Shown: positions 32,227-41,239, numbered from the stretch's first letter. The stretch is DNA of 64,000 nt from Tistlia consotensis USBA 355 (GCF_900177295.1 NZ_FWZX01000005.1:62001-126000); one strand, 5' to 3'. Notes: generated by a model from the sequence alone, not told the origin. A program made the numbers and translations.

Positions 32227-33078
32227 ATGGAGTGGAGCGACCTGCGCATCTTCCTGGCGATCGCCCGCGAGGGCACGCTGGGCGCCGCGGCCCGCCGCCT
32301 GGGCCAGAGCCAGCCGACCATGGGCCGCCGGCTGCGGGCGCTCGAGGCGGCGCTCGGCCAGACCCTGTTCCAGCGCACCGCCGAGGGCTTCGTGCCGACC
32401 GACGAGGGCAGCGCCCTGCTGCCCCACGCCGAGCGCATCGAGGAGGAGGTGCTGGCCGCCGAGCGCCGGCTCGCCGGCCGCGAGAGCCGGCTGGAGGGCC
32501 TGCTGCGCCTGTCCTGCTCGGACTGGTTCGGCAGCTGGCTGCTGACCCCGGTGCTGGCCGAGTTCGGCCGGCGCCATCCGGGCGTCGAGGTCGAGCTGCT
32601 GACCGACGCCCGGCTCTACAGCCTGCCGCGCCGCGAGGCCGACCTGGTGTTCCGCATCCGGCCGTTCGACGAGCCGGAGGTGATCTCGCGCCGGCTGCTG
32701 CACGTGCCCTACGCGCTCTACGGACCAACCGGAAGCGAGCCGCCCCAGCCGGGCGACGGCATGGGCGCCCGCGTCGTCACCATGGACCAGGGCTTCGTCG
32801 CGATGCCCGACGCCCTGTGGCTGAAGCGCCTGCTGCCGAACGCGGCGGTCGCCTTCCGCAGCAATGCCCGGGAGGTCCAGGCCCGGCTCTGCGCGCTGGG
32901 CGCCGGCCTGGCGGTGCTGCCGCGTCCGCTCGGCGACGCGCTGCCCGGCCTCGTCGCGCTCGACCTCGGCGAGGCGCCGCCAGGGCGGGACACCTTCGTC
33001 GGCTACCACCGGGACCTGCGCCGCCTCGCCCGTCTGCGCGCCCTGCTCGACCTGGTCGTCGAGCGCCTGGCGAACTGA
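32227..33078 (+). CDS. LysR family transcriptional regulator
   Basis: A 283-residue LysR protein. The N-terminal HTH is MEWSDLRIFLAIAREG with LGAAARRLGQSQPTMGRRL; the effector domain follows (LLRLSCSDWFGSWLLTPVL, LGAGLAVLPRPL). The ATG at 32227 has GGGAG upstream and gives the usual LysR beginning; an ATG at 32200 lies inside the palindrome and is rejected. Probable control target is the divergent dehydrogenase. Confidence 0.92.
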   Translation: MEWSDLRIFLAIAREGTLGAAARRLGQSQPTMGRRLRALEAALGQTLFQRTAEGFVPTDEGSALLPHAERIEEEVLAAERRLAGRESRLEGLLRLSCSDWFGSWLLTPVLAEFGRRHPGVEVELLTDARLYSLPRREADLVFRIRPFDEPEVISRRLLHVPYALYGPTGSEPPQPGDGMGARVVTMDQGFVAMPDALWLKRLLPNAAVAFRSNAREVQARLCALGAGLAVLPRPLGDALPGLVALDLGEAPPGRDTFVGYHRDLRRLARLRALLDLVVERLAN

Positions 33079-33193
33079 GCCCAGCAGCAGGGCCCGGTTG
33101 CCGGCGAAGTCGCTGGGCGCCGGGAACTCGGCGTGGAAGTCCTCGACCGGCGAGGCCCGGCAGGAGGCGGCGCTTCGGATCCCGGACGGCGAG

Positions 33194-33376
33194 CGGCCCG
33201 CCGGACGCCTCACACCGGCGCGAAGGGCATCCCGGCGCGATCCATGGCCTCGTCCGTCGCGGCGGCCGGGGTCTGGTCGAGGAGCCGCCTCAAGCGCTCG
33301 TCGACCTGCGGCGCCTCGGTGTCGCTGCAGTCCTCGAAGACCCGGGCCAGCACGGCGATCTGCAGCTCGCGCCGGC
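33194..33376 (-). pseudogene. Duplicated 3' fragment of the DUF2336 gene
   Basis: About 180 bp match bases 36396-36578 with only scattered mismatches. They encode, on the minus strand, the last 57 residues of the DUF2336 protein (starting RRELQIAVLARVFEDCSD, ending DRAGMPFAPV plus the stop at 33210). No start or upstream part of the gene exists here. The fragment and the intact gene are in the same orientation and lie on either side of the CHAT module at 33515-36390. The rest of the 33079-33514 interval holds no convincing gene; on the minus strand 33079-33190 reads SPVEDFHAEFPAPSDFAGNR, which looks like a remnant of another gene. Confidence 0.85.
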
Positions 33377-33514
33377 CGGATTGCGACCGCCGCCGGCACG
33401 AGCCGCGGTCGACCGGGCAGCTCCGAGGCAACCGGCCGGCGCACTGGATGGACAGCACCTTCGCGTGAAAATAGAATAACCCGCGTCTGCGCGCTCACCG
33501 GGACCCGATCGGCG

Positions 33515-35896
33515 ATGAACGGATGGATTGCCAGGCTCCTGCGGCTCCTCGCCAATCCAAGGCGGGTCTTCGGGCTCAGGCGTCTGCTGATCGAGCTCTC
33601 CGGGCTCCTGGACGTCGTCCTCGGCGCCGCTGCCATCGCCAGCCTGTTCCTCCCGGCGCTGCGCGCTCAGCTCGGCCCGCTCCAGGGCTGGCAGGACTGG
33701 CAGCTGCTGGCGCTGGGCGCCGTCCTCATCCTCGGCGGCGGGGCGCTGGTCGTGCCGTCGCTGCTGGCGCGCCTCGCCTCGCACGTCGAGGTGCAGGACT
33801 CCTTCCTCGCCGGGCGCAGCAGCTGGCTGCTCAGGACAATGCAGAGGGGGTCCGCTCCGAGCGACGCCTCGCGCGAGCTATCGAGCTCTGCGCCGCCACC
33901 CGCTTCGCGCGCCTCCCGGACCGCGGCCGAGGCCCCGCCGCCGGAGGAGGCCTGGATGCGGGAGGCCACGGAGATCTATAGGCGCAGGGAGCAGGCCCGG
34001 ATGCGGGAGGCCGTGGCGCGGCAGGCGCGGCAGTTGCAGCAGGCCAGCCCCGACGGGGCGGCGCCGGAGGAGGCACGGTCCGGCGGGCCGGAAGCCGAAG
34101 TCCCGGCGGAAACCGACCGCTTCATCGACCTGACGATCTATCGCGGCCACCTCTACCAGGGCGACGCGCCGGCACCCGCGGACCGCGTCGACGACCTGGA
34201 GCCGCTGCCGCCCGAGGAAGGCTGCACCCTCGAGGTCGCGATCCGGCGCGAGCGCACCGGCATCGCGGCGGGCGCGGAGGCTCCTCGCGTCCGCAATCCG
34301 CGCAAGCACGAGGAAAGCCTGACGATCTACGCCCGGGTACGGTCGCTCGATCCGGAGATCCTGGAGTTCGAGGACGGGCTGCTCGATTTCGAGTGGCCCT
34401 ACGACGCCGACAGCGGCACTGCCCTGTTCCGCTTCACGCCGCACAAGCCGGCGGGGCGCGACGACGCCCGCGCCTCGATCGAGGTCCGGCTCTACTCGGC
34501 CGAGCTGGAGCTGCTCGAGCTGGTCGAGATCCGCGACATCACGGTCGGCGAGGCGCCGACAGGCGCGCTACGAACGCTGGCCTGGCCGGAGGCGCGTCCC
34601 TCCGACCCGACGACCGGCCCGCGGCGCTGGCCCCATGCCTTTGCGATCCACGTCTTCGCAGTGCCCGGCGGCTACAGCTTCGAGGTGCTGCGCCGCGACG
34701 GCGAGCGGCCGCTGCCGCCGGTCGCGCTCGGGCGCACGATCCCGAGCGGCGAGCTCGAGGAGCTGCTTCGCCGGGTCCGGGACTTCTGGACCGGGCTGGT
34801 GGTCGGCGTCCTGGCGACGCAACGACAGCTCACCTTGGCCAGCTACGGCAAGATCCTCGACAAGATGGCCGGGCTCGGCCACGACGGCTGGCGCCTGCTG
34901 TTCGGCAACCGGCGCGGGGCCATGGCCGGGTCCTCCGAAGCTCTTGGCGAGCTGCTGACCGGACTGGGCGAGCGTGGCAGCATCGTCCAGGTCAGCTACG
35001 CGGCGGGTGCCGAGGGCTTCGTATTTCCCTGGTCGGTGCTGCGCCCGCCGCTGGCCCGCGACGAGACGCCTGATCCCGAGGCTTTCTGGGGCCTGCGCTA
35101 TCAGATCGAGCAGCTGCGCGCCGGCCCGCGCAGCAACCGCCTGGACGACGAGCCCGTGGCCGTGGCGACGGTCATCGACCCCGACTTCGAACAATCCGGC
35201 GAGCACGCCGAGCATCTCAGGGCAATCGGCGCCGAGCATGCCGAGCACGTCGCCCTCCTGGCCGCGATCGGCGACCGCGAAGACCTGTTCGAGGCCCTGG
35301 AGCAGCCGCGCGCCGCCCACCTCTACTACTTCTTCTGCCACGGCTACGCACCCGGCCGCCGGCCGGCGATGGCCCGCGACGCACTGGCGGCGCTGCGCGA
35401 GAAGGTCGGGGCGCTGGCCGAGGGCTCGCCGGAACGCGCGGCCTGGGACACCTGGCTGAGGCGCACCGCCGAGATGGGCGACGAGGCGAAGCTGTTCTTC
35501 GGTAAGGCCGAGCTGACCGAGAGCCAGCTCAGTCGCGGCGAGTTCTTCGCCGGCCGCCGCCCCATCGTGTTCCTCAACATGTGCCAGTCGGCCGACCTGC
35601 TGCCGGCGATGAGCAGCGGGCTGACGCGGCTCTTCCTCGACCGCAACGCGGCGGCGGTCGTCGGCACCGAGTGCCCGATGACCGCGGTCTTCGCCGCGCC
35701 GTTCGGCGAGGCGGTGCTGCGCCGGCTGCTCGAGGGCGCCGAGATCGGCGAGGCCGTCTGGCAGGCACGCCGATCCTTTCACGAGGCGCGCAACCCGCTC
35801 GGCTTCGCCTACACCCTCTACGGCCGTGCCGATGCCGGCTTCGCGCTGCCGCGGGCCAAGGCGCCGGCGGACGCCCGAACGATCGGCCAGGTCTAG
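33515..35896 (+). CDS. Membrane-anchored CHAT (caspase-like) protease
   Basis: A 793-residue protein. Two hydrophobic segments near the N-terminus (about 29-47 and 65-86) anchor it; a Pro/Ala/Glu-rich charged stretch (115-200) follows. The middle part (201-540) is a soluble domain without a named match. The C-terminal part (about 545-780) is a CHAT domain: catalytic His609 in YYFFCHGY and Cys690 in FLNMCQSAD, plus VVGTECPMTAVFAAPFGEAVL. CHAT proteases are caspase-related and often cut a partner protein during defence or cell-death responses. A small hydrophobic protein is encoded 44 bp downstream. The start at 33515 has only a modest ribosome site. Confidence 0.83.
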   Translation: MNGWIARLLRLLANPRRVFGLRRLLIELSGLLDVVLGAAAIASLFLPALRAQLGPLQGWQDWQLLALGAVLILGGGALVVPSLLARLASHVEVQDSFLAGRSSWLLRTMQRGSAPSDASRELSSSAPPPASRASRTAAEAPPPEEAWMREATEIYRRREQARMREAVARQARQLQQASPDGAAPEEARSGGPEAEVPAETDRFIDLTIYRGHLYQGDAPAPADRVDDLEPLPPEEGCTLEVAIRRERTGIAAGAEAPRVRNPRKHEESLTIYARVRSLDPEILEFEDGLLDFEWPYDADSGTALFRFTPHKPAGRDDARASIEVRLYSAELELLELVEIRDITVGEAPTGALRTLAWPEARPSDPTTGPRRWPHAFAIHVFAVPGGYSFEVLRRDGERPLPPVALGRTIPSGELEELLRRVRDFWTGLVVGVLATQRQLTLASYGKILDKMAGLGHDGWRLLFGNRRGAMAGSSEALGELLTGLGERGSIVQVSYAAGAEGFVFPWSVLRPPLARDETPDPEAFWGLRYQIEQLRAGPRSNRLDDEPVAVATVIDPDFEQSGEHAEHLRAIGAEHAEHVALLAAIGDREDLFEALEQPRAAHLYYFFCHGYAPGRRPAMARDALAALREKVGALAEGSPERAAWDTWLRRTAEMGDEAKLFFGKAELTESQLSRGEFFAGRRPIVFLNMCQSADLLPAMSSGLTRLFLDRNAAAVVGTECPMTAVFAAPFGEAVLRRLLEGAEIGEAVWQARRSFHEARNPLGFAYTLYGRADAGFALPRAKAPADARTIGQV

Positions 35897-35940
35897 CGGT
35901 CCCGGTCTCGTCCATCCCGCCAACAGAGGAGCCATCGCCC

Positions 35941-36390
35941 ATGGGCATCGAAGAGAGGACCATCGCCGCCGCCCAGGACTTCGCCGCCTTCGACGAGGAC
36001 GCGCTGCTCGTCGTGCTCGGCAAGCAGGAGAAGGAGATCGAGAAGGACCCGTCGCTCGCGGCCGATCCGACGCTGAACCCGGCCTACGATTCGACCCAAA
36101 TGGGCATCGCCGACCTCAAGGCCCTGGGTGCGCGCATCCTGAGCCGCTGGAACAAGGAGCTCCACCGCCTGGTCTGCCAGGCCGGCGACGACGTCGAGCG
36201 CAAGAGGCTGCTCGACGCCCTGAATCTCGGCGAGGCGGCGGCGATCGCCGCGGTCGCCTCGCTGCTGCTGGCGATCGCGCCGGCTGCCGTGGCCGCCCCG
36301 GCGGCCGCGCTCATCGTCAAGCGCTTCCTGGAACCGGCCAAGGAAGAGCTCTGCGCGGCCTGGAGCGAGATGATCGAGCTGGAGGCCTGA
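35941..36390 (+). CDS. Small hydrophobic-segment protein encoded after the CHAT protease
   Basis: A 149-residue protein of unknown family with GAGGAG about 10 nt before ATG. Residues 1-95 are soluble and charged (KQEKEIEKDPSLA, RWNKELHRLVCQ). Residues about 97-126 form one long hydrophobic Ala-rich helix (IAAVASLLLAIAPAAVAAP), followed by a charged amphipathic end (KRFLEPAKEELC). It lies 44 bp after the CHAT gene and is almost certainly co-transcribed. One idea is that it is the substrate or effector of the protease, released or activated at the membrane; it could equally be a membrane partner. Confidence 0.72.
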   Translation: MGIEERTIAAAQDFAAFDEDALLVVLGKQEKEIEKDPSLAADPTLNPAYDSTQMGIADLKALGARILSRWNKELHRLVCQAGDDVERKRLLDALNLGEAAAIAAVASLLLAIAPAAVAAPAAALIVKRFLEPAKEELCAAWSEMIELEA

Positions 36391-36395
36391 GCCGG

Positions 36396-36578
36396 CGGCC
36401 TGCCGGACGCCTCACACCGGCGCGAAGGGCATCCCGGCGCGGTCCATGGCCTCGTCCATCGCGGCGGCCGGGGTCTGGTCGAAGAGCTGCATCAAGAGCT
36501 CGTCGACCTGCGGCTCCTCGGTGTCGCTGCAGTCCTCGAAGACCCGGGCCAGCACGGCGATCTGCAGCTCGCGCCGGG
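36396..36578 (-). repeat. Right-hand copy of the 180-bp direct repeat
   Basis: The 3' end of the intact DUF2336 gene, closely matching 33194-33376. The left boundary lies just after the stop of the small hydrophobic protein gene; homology ends abruptly near GCGCCGGGCG here and GCGCCGGCCG in the left copy. Confidence 0.85.
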
Positions 36579-37611
36579 CGTCCTCGGCCTCGCCCGGGTC
36601 GAGCTCTTCGTCGTCGAAGCGGCAGGCGCGGATCACCGCCAGCGCCGACTGGAAGGGCGGCAGCAGGGCGATCGGCAGGCGGGCCTGCTCGAAGATCCGG
36701 CGCAGGCCGAGCGCGCCGCCCTCCAGCACCAGCTGGCGCGCCGCCTCGGAGCCGATCCGGCAGCGCGCGGCCACGGCCTCCAGGAAGAAGGCCAGCTCGC
36801 CGGCGCAGAGGCCGCGGAACATCAGGCTGGCGGTCAGGCGGTTGCTGGTCAGCAGGTGGCCCACGAAGAGCGAGAGGTCGTGGGCGCGGCCGGCGACCGG
36901 CTTGAGCAGCGGCAGGGTCGCGGCCTCGCGGGCCCGGCCGACCAGCTGGCGCAGCACGACCGGCGAGATGCGGTGGCGCTCGGCCAGGCCCTCGCGCAGC
37001 TCCTCGGAGACCAGGTGCAGCAGACGCTCGACGACCGGCATCGGCAGCAGCGGCCGCTCGGCAATCGCCTCGCTGACCGGCGGCAGGTCGCCGTAGCGGG
37101 TCAGCGCCTTGTTCAGCGTCGCCTCGGCGATCTCGGCGCCCTCGTTGCGCAGCAGCGTGACGATCGCCTTGACGTTGGCGCTGTCGACCAGCGCCTCGGC
37201 GACGACCTCGCTGATGCGGCGGCGCTGCGAGATGGCGATCTGCTTGGCGGCGTCCTTCTGCTCGATGACCCGGACCAGGAAGCGGTCGTCGAGCACCTCG
37301 GCGTGGCGCAGCACCGGCAGGGCGATCTCGGCGAGGTCGTTGGCCAGGGTCTCGGCGAGCTCGCGGGTCAAGAGCGGCGACTGGGCGATCTGGCGCGCCA
37401 GCGCCTCGCGCACCCGCTCCTCGACGTCGAGGGCGAAGCGTTCCAGGATGCCCTGGGCGATCTCGGCCTCGCGCGGCGAGAGCCCGCCGGACTCCAGCTC
37501 CTCGAAGACCTTCTCCAGGGTGTCGATGCGCACGTCGGGCGAGCGGTCGGCGAGCAGCCGCTCGACGTCGCGTGCGCTGAGATGCTGTGCGGCCATGGTC
37601 ATGCCCCCCAT
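36412..37611 (-). CDS. DUF2336 family protein
   Basis: A 399-residue, largely helical protein with HEAT-like character (EIALPVLRHAEVLDDRFLVRVI, LLHLVSEELREGLAERH). DUF2336 proteins occur mainly in alphaproteobacteria; some affect cell-surface or motility regulation, but no reaction is known. Start candidates are ATG at 37611, 37602 and 37596; I give the longest. It starts only 9 bp from the end of the MarR gene, so the two are probably co-transcribed. Confidence 0.83.
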   Translation of the reverse strand: MGGMTMAAQHLSARDVERLLADRSPDVRIDTLEKVFEELESGGLSPREAEIAQGILERFALDVEERVREALARQIAQSPLLTRELAETLANDLAEIALPVLRHAEVLDDRFLVRVIEQKDAAKQIAISQRRRISEVVAEALVDSANVKAIVTLLRNEGAEIAEATLNKALTRYGDLPPVSEAIAERPLLPMPVVERLLHLVSEELREGLAERHRISPVVLRQLVGRAREAATLPLLKPVAGRAHDLSLFVGHLLTSNRLTASLMFRGLCAGELAFFLEAVAARCRIGSEAARQLVLEGGALGLRRIFEQARLPIALLPPFQSALAVIRACRFDDEELDPGEAEDARRELQIAVLARVFEDCSDTEEPQVDELLMQLFDQTPAAAMDEAMDRAGMPFAPV

Positions 37612-37620
37612 GCCAGGCTG

Positions 37621-38205
37621 CTAAAAGGCTTCCGGGTCGCCGTAGCGGATGACGTCGGTCCAGGTCCGCTCCAGGCGCCTGAGGGTACGGTAGGCGGTCT
37701 CGAACTCGGCCAGCTCCTCGGCGCTGGCGATCAGACGGCCGGCGTGGGCCTCCTCGACCGCGCGCAGCTCGCGGCACAGCTCCTCGCCGCGCGGCGACAG
37801 CTTGATGCGCGCCGCGCGCTTGTCGCGCTGCGAGGCCGAGCGGTCGATGTAGCCGGCCTCCAGGAGCTGCTTCAGATTGTAGGAGGCGTTGGACGAGAGG
37901 TAGTAGCCGCGCTCGATCAGGTCGCGGACCGAGACCTCCTCGCCCTGGATGTTGAGCAGCATGACGACCTGCACCGGGCTGATGTCGTCGATGCCGAGCC
38001 GCGCCAGCTCGATGCGCACGACGTCGAGCAGACGCCGATGGATCCGCTCGATCAGGCGCGTCAGCTCGCGATAGAGCTGCGGCCCGCTGAGCGTGCCCTC
38101 GAGCGCCCCAAGTATGCCGTTGTCCCTCGCTCGGGCCGTCACCGGAGCCCCTGCCATACCGCTTCCCGTTCCCAACTGACTGTGTGCGTGGAGTGCGGAT
38201 TCCAT
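37621..38205 (-). CDS. MarR family winged-helix regulator
   Basis: A 194-residue regulator. Residues about 45-150 are a MarR domain (LGIDDISPVQVVMLLNIQG, VRDLIERGYYLSSNASYN, LLEAGYIDRSASQRDKRA). A C-terminal helical extension (AEFETAYRTLRRLERTW) is present. It resembles alphaproteobacterial LdtR-type regulators linked to cell-envelope stress, but that is a resemblance only. It is divergent from tadD, with AACC/GGTT dyads between. Confidence 0.85.
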   Translation of the reverse strand: MESALHAHSQLGTGSGMAGAPVTARARDNGILGALEGTLSGPQLYRELTRLIERIHRRLLDVVRIELARLGIDDISPVQVVMLLNIQGEEVSVRDLIERGYYLSSNASYNLKQLLEAGYIDRSASQRDKRAARIKLSPRGEELCRELRAVEEAHAGRLIASAEELAEFETAYRTLRRLERTWTDVIRYGDPEAF

Positions 38206-38210
38206 GACAT

Positions 38211-38225
38211 TAACCCTTTAGGTTG
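38211..38225. promoter_or_regulatory. AACC-CTTTA-GGTT dyad, candidate MarR operator
   Basis: An inverted repeat AACC (38212-38215) / GGTT (38221-38224), followed by a further AACC copy in CTTAACCG, lies immediately upstream of the MarR start and before tadD. Its place fits autoregulation. Short arms make this uncertain. Confidence 0.4.
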
Positions 38226-38302
38226 TCTTAACCGTCGACGCTCTAGGCTCGGACCGCTGCCGATTGCCCCCGCGAAACCGAGAGCCGGACCCCCGAATCG
38301 CG

Positions 38303-39211
38303 ATGCCCCTGCCCCGCCGAACGCTCCTGCGCCCGCTGCTCCTGAGCGGCCTGCTCGGCCTCGCCGGGCCGCTGCTCGCGGCCTGCCAGCTCGACCAGCT
38401 GAAGCTGCCCGACCTGCCGCAGCCGGCGCCGCGCACCACCGCGGCGAAGGCGGTGCCCGAGGGCACGCCGCGCCGGAGCGACAGCGGCACGGCCGGGAGC
38501 ACCACGGCGGCCACCGGCGACGGGGCCCTGGACAAGGTCATGGAGGTCGCGGGCAAGACCCGCCAGCTCGGCGATCTCAGGATGGCGGCGACGCTCTACC
38601 GGCGCGCCGCGGTCGACCATCCCGACCGGCCGGAGCCGGCGAGCGCGCTCGGCGACACGCTGCTCGACCTCGGCGAGCCCGCGCAGGCGGCCCAGGCCTA
38701 CCGCGCCGCGCTCGGCGCCCAGGCCGGCTACCGCCCGGCCGTGCTCGGGCTCGGCAAGGCGTTGATCAGCCAGCAGCAGCCGCTCGCCGCCGCGCAGGTC
38801 TACCAGGCCTTCCTGGCGAGCCATCCGGACGATGCCGGGGCGCTGGCCGGCGCCGGCGTCGCGGCCGACATGGCCGGCGACCATGCCCAGGCCCAGGCGC
38901 TGTTCCGCCGCGGCCTCGCGGCCGCGCCCGACGACGGCCGGCTGCTCAACAACCTCGGCTACTCGCTGATCCAGAGCGGCGACTACGCGGCCGCCGTGGC
39001 GCCGCTGGAGCGCGCCGCGGCCCTGCCCGGCAGCGACAAGAAGACGCGGCAGAACCTGGCGCTCGCCTACGGCCTCGCCGGCCGCGAGAGCGACGCCGCG
39101 CGCACCCTGCGCTTCGACTGGGACGAGGCCGCGGTCGCGCGCAACCTCGCCTGGTACCGCCAGCAGCGCCAGCTCGGCGCCAAGGGCGCGGCGGCCAGGC
39201 CGGCGGAATAG
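38303..39211 (+). CDS. tadD: TPR lipoprotein of the Tad pilus
   Basis: A 302-residue lipoprotein (lipobox LLAAC after an Arg/Leu-rich signal) with TPR repeats (AATLYRRAAVDHPDRPEPASA, AQAYRAALGAQAGYRPAVL and further on to LLNNLGYSLIQSGDYAAAV). It matches TadD, which assists secretin assembly in Tad systems. The start at 38303 begins MPLPRRTLLRPL, a proper lipoprotein signal. It faces the tadC end 26 bp away. Confidence 0.82.
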   Translation: MPLPRRTLLRPLLLSGLLGLAGPLLAACQLDQLKLPDLPQPAPRTTAAKAVPEGTPRRSDSGTAGSTTAATGDGALDKVMEVAGKTRQLGDLRMAATLYRRAAVDHPDRPEPASALGDTLLDLGEPAQAAQAYRAALGAQAGYRPAVLGLGKALISQQQPLAAAQVYQAFLASHPDDAGALAGAGVAADMAGDHAQAQALFRRGLAAAPDDGRLLNNLGYSLIQSGDYAAAVAPLERAAALPGSDKKTRQNLALAYGLAGRESDAARTLRFDWDEAAVARNLAWYRQQRQLGAKGAAARPAE

Positions 39212-39237
39212 CCCGCGCGTCGCCATCGCCGTCCTCC

Positions 39238-40230
39238 TCACAGCCTGCTCAGCGCGTCGATCGTGCGCAGGATCGCAGGGCCGATCAGCACGATGAACAG
39301 CGACGGCATGATGAAGAGGACCATCGGCAGGGTCAGGGTCACCGGCAGCCGGGCCGCCTTCTCCTCGGCCTTCATCATCCGCTCGGTGCGGAGCTCGGCC
39401 GAGAGGACGCGCAGCGACTGCGACAGCGGCGTGCCGTAGCGCTCGGTCTGCACCAGGGTGTTGATCAGCGCGCGCATGCCCGCGAGCGGCACGCGCTCGG
39501 CGAGATTCTCGAGGGCCTTGGTGCGCTCCGGCAGGAAGGACAGCTCGACCGCGGTCAGGCCCAGCTCGTCGGCCAGCTCCGGCGCGGCCTCGGCGATCTC
39601 GCGCGACACCCGCTCGAGCGCGGCGTCGAGGCTGAGCCCGGCCTCGGCGCAGATCACCAGCAGGTCGAAGCCGTCGGGCAGCGCGAGGCGCAGCGCCTGG
39701 CTGCGCTTCTGGAAGGCGTTGTGGACATAGAGGTCCGGGAGATAGGCGCCGAACAGCGTGAAGCCGGTGCTGCCGGCCAGCTTGCCGAGCGCCGACAGGT
39801 GGAACAGGTCGAGGCCGTAGAACAGCAGCGCCGCGATGCCGCCGGCGGCGATCGGCGAGATCGCCTTGGCGAAGAGGAAGCGGACCAGGGCGTCGCGCGA
39901 GCGCCAGCCGGCGCGCAGCAGCTTGCCCTGGGCCGCCGTGGCAGCCTGGCTGCGCAGCAGCTTGAGGTGGCCGACGACCTTGCGCATCAGGCCGGGCTCC
40001 TCGGTCCGGCCGGCCCGGCGCCTGGCGGCCAGGGCCTGGCTGCGCAGCTGGCTGCGCCGCGCTTCGATCGCCTTGAGACGGCCGGGCAGCGGATCGCGCT
40101 CGACGAAGGCGACCCAGATCGAGCCGACCGTGACCAGGCAGGCCAGCAGAGCCGCGGCCAGCATCAGCGGCGAGTTCAGCACGGCCGGCAGGAGGGCCTC
40201 GATCTGGGCGCGGACCGCGTCGGCGCTCAT
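39238..40230 (-). CDS. tadC: Tad pilus platform protein TadC
   Basis: A 330-residue inner-membrane protein of the type II secretion F family. Visible are the cytoplasmic GspF-like helices (LPDGFDLLVICAEAGLSLDAA, LVQTERYGTPLSQSLRVLS) and hydrophobic segments at both ends (LMLAAALLACLVTVG; TLTLPMVLFIMPSLFIVLIG). Its ATG overlaps the tadB stop (ATGA). It works with TadB as the assembly platform. Confidence 0.93.
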   Translation of the reverse strand: MSADAVRAQIEALLPAVLNSPLMLAAALLACLVTVGSIWVAFVERDPLPGRLKAIEARRSQLRSQALAARRRAGRTEEPGLMRKVVGHLKLLRSQAATAAQGKLLRAGWRSRDALVRFLFAKAISPIAAGGIAALLFYGLDLFHLSALGKLAGSTGFTLFGAYLPDLYVHNAFQKRSQALRLALPDGFDLLVICAEAGLSLDAALERVSREIAEAAPELADELGLTAVELSFLPERTKALENLAERVPLAGMRALINTLVQTERYGTPLSQSLRVLSAELRTERMMKAEEKAARLPVTLTLPMVLFIMPSLFIVLIGPAILRTIDALSRL

Positions 40231-41237
40231 GCGTCCAGCCTCACCATGCGGGCCATCACCAGCACGCCGACCAGGACGCCGGTGAGGCCGATGCCGGTCA
40301 TGATCATGCCGCGCGGATCGTTGAACAGCTGCAGCACGTAGCTGCGGTTGACCAGCATCAGGATGCCGAACATGACGAAGGGCAGCGACCCGATGATCCA
40401 GGCGCTGGCCCTGGCCTCCGAGCTGATCGCCTTGACCTTCAGCTTGAACTGCCGGCGGTGACGCAGCAGCTGGCTGAGATTGGCCAGGGTCTCGGCGAGG
40501 TTGCCGCCGGTCTCGCGCTGGATCGCCATGGCGATGACCAGGAAGTTGAACTCCGGGATCTCCAGCCGCCGGGCCGTCGCCCAGAGCGAGTCCTCGAGGG
40601 TCGCGCCGACCCTCAGGCCGTCGGCGACTTGGCGGAACTCGCCGCCGACCGGCTCGGCGAGCTCATGGGCCACGGCCCGGATCGATTCCGAGACCGGCAG
40701 GCCCGACCGCAGGCCGCGCACGATCAGGTCGATGGCGTCGGGAAAGAGTGCCAGGAACCGCGCCGTGCGGCGCCGGCCGAGCGAGCCGACGACGAGGTGC
40801 GGCAGCCACAGGCCGAAGGCCAGCGCCTCCGGCAGGGCAAGCAGCGGCGGTAGCCGGAAGAGCTCGATCGCGATCCCGGCGTCGAGGGCGAAAACTGCCA
40901 GGCAGCCTGCCAGATAGTGGCCGAGCGAGATGCGCCGGCCGGTGCGCGCCAGGCGCTGGCGCAGCTTCTGCGGCCGCGGCAGCAGGGTGCGCATCAGGCG
41001 GTCGAGACTCGGAAAGGCGCCTTCCGGCTCCAGGCGGCGCACGCCGCCGCCGCGCCGGGCCGGGCCCGGCTGCAGCGGGCCGCGGCCGACCCGGGCCAGG
41101 CGCCGCTTCATGGTGCGCCCCGGCACCCCGCCCTCGCCGCCCAGCGCCAGGGCGACCATCAGCACGCAGAGACCGAGGCCGCCGGCCAGCACGATCGGCA
41201 GCAGCTGCTGGAGGTCGAGGGTCCCGGCGGCCGCCAT
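40227..41237 (-). CDS. tadB: Tad pilus platform protein TadB
   Basis: A 336-residue membrane protein of the GspF/TadB family. Features are the N-terminal segment IVLAGGLGLCVLMVALALGG, FPDAIDLIVRGLRSGLPVSES, AIQRETGGNLAETLANLSQL, and two C-terminal membrane helices (IIGSLPFVMFGILMLV, MTGIGLTGVLVGVLVM). It starts 2 bp after cpaF ends, on the same strand. Confidence 0.93.
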   Translation of the reverse strand: MAAAGTLDLQQLLPIVLAGGLGLCVLMVALALGGEGGVPGRTMKRRLARVGRGPLQPGPARRGGGVRRLEPEGAFPSLDRLMRTLLPRPQKLRQRLARTGRRISLGHYLAGCLAVFALDAGIAIELFRLPPLLALPEALAFGLWLPHLVVGSLGRRRTARFLALFPDAIDLIVRGLRSGLPVSESIRAVAHELAEPVGGEFRQVADGLRVGATLEDSLWATARRLEIPEFNFLVIAMAIQRETGGNLAETLANLSQLLRHRRQFKLKVKAISSEARASAWIIGSLPFVMFGILMLVNRSYVLQLFNDPRGMIMTGIGLTGVLVGVLVMARMVRLDA

Positions 41238-41239
41238 GC

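Noticed and set aside
35941-36390. Small CHAT partner as a gasdermin
   Set aside because: At 149 residues it is too short and shows no gasdermin-like beta-rich N-terminal domain; it is mostly helical in appearance.
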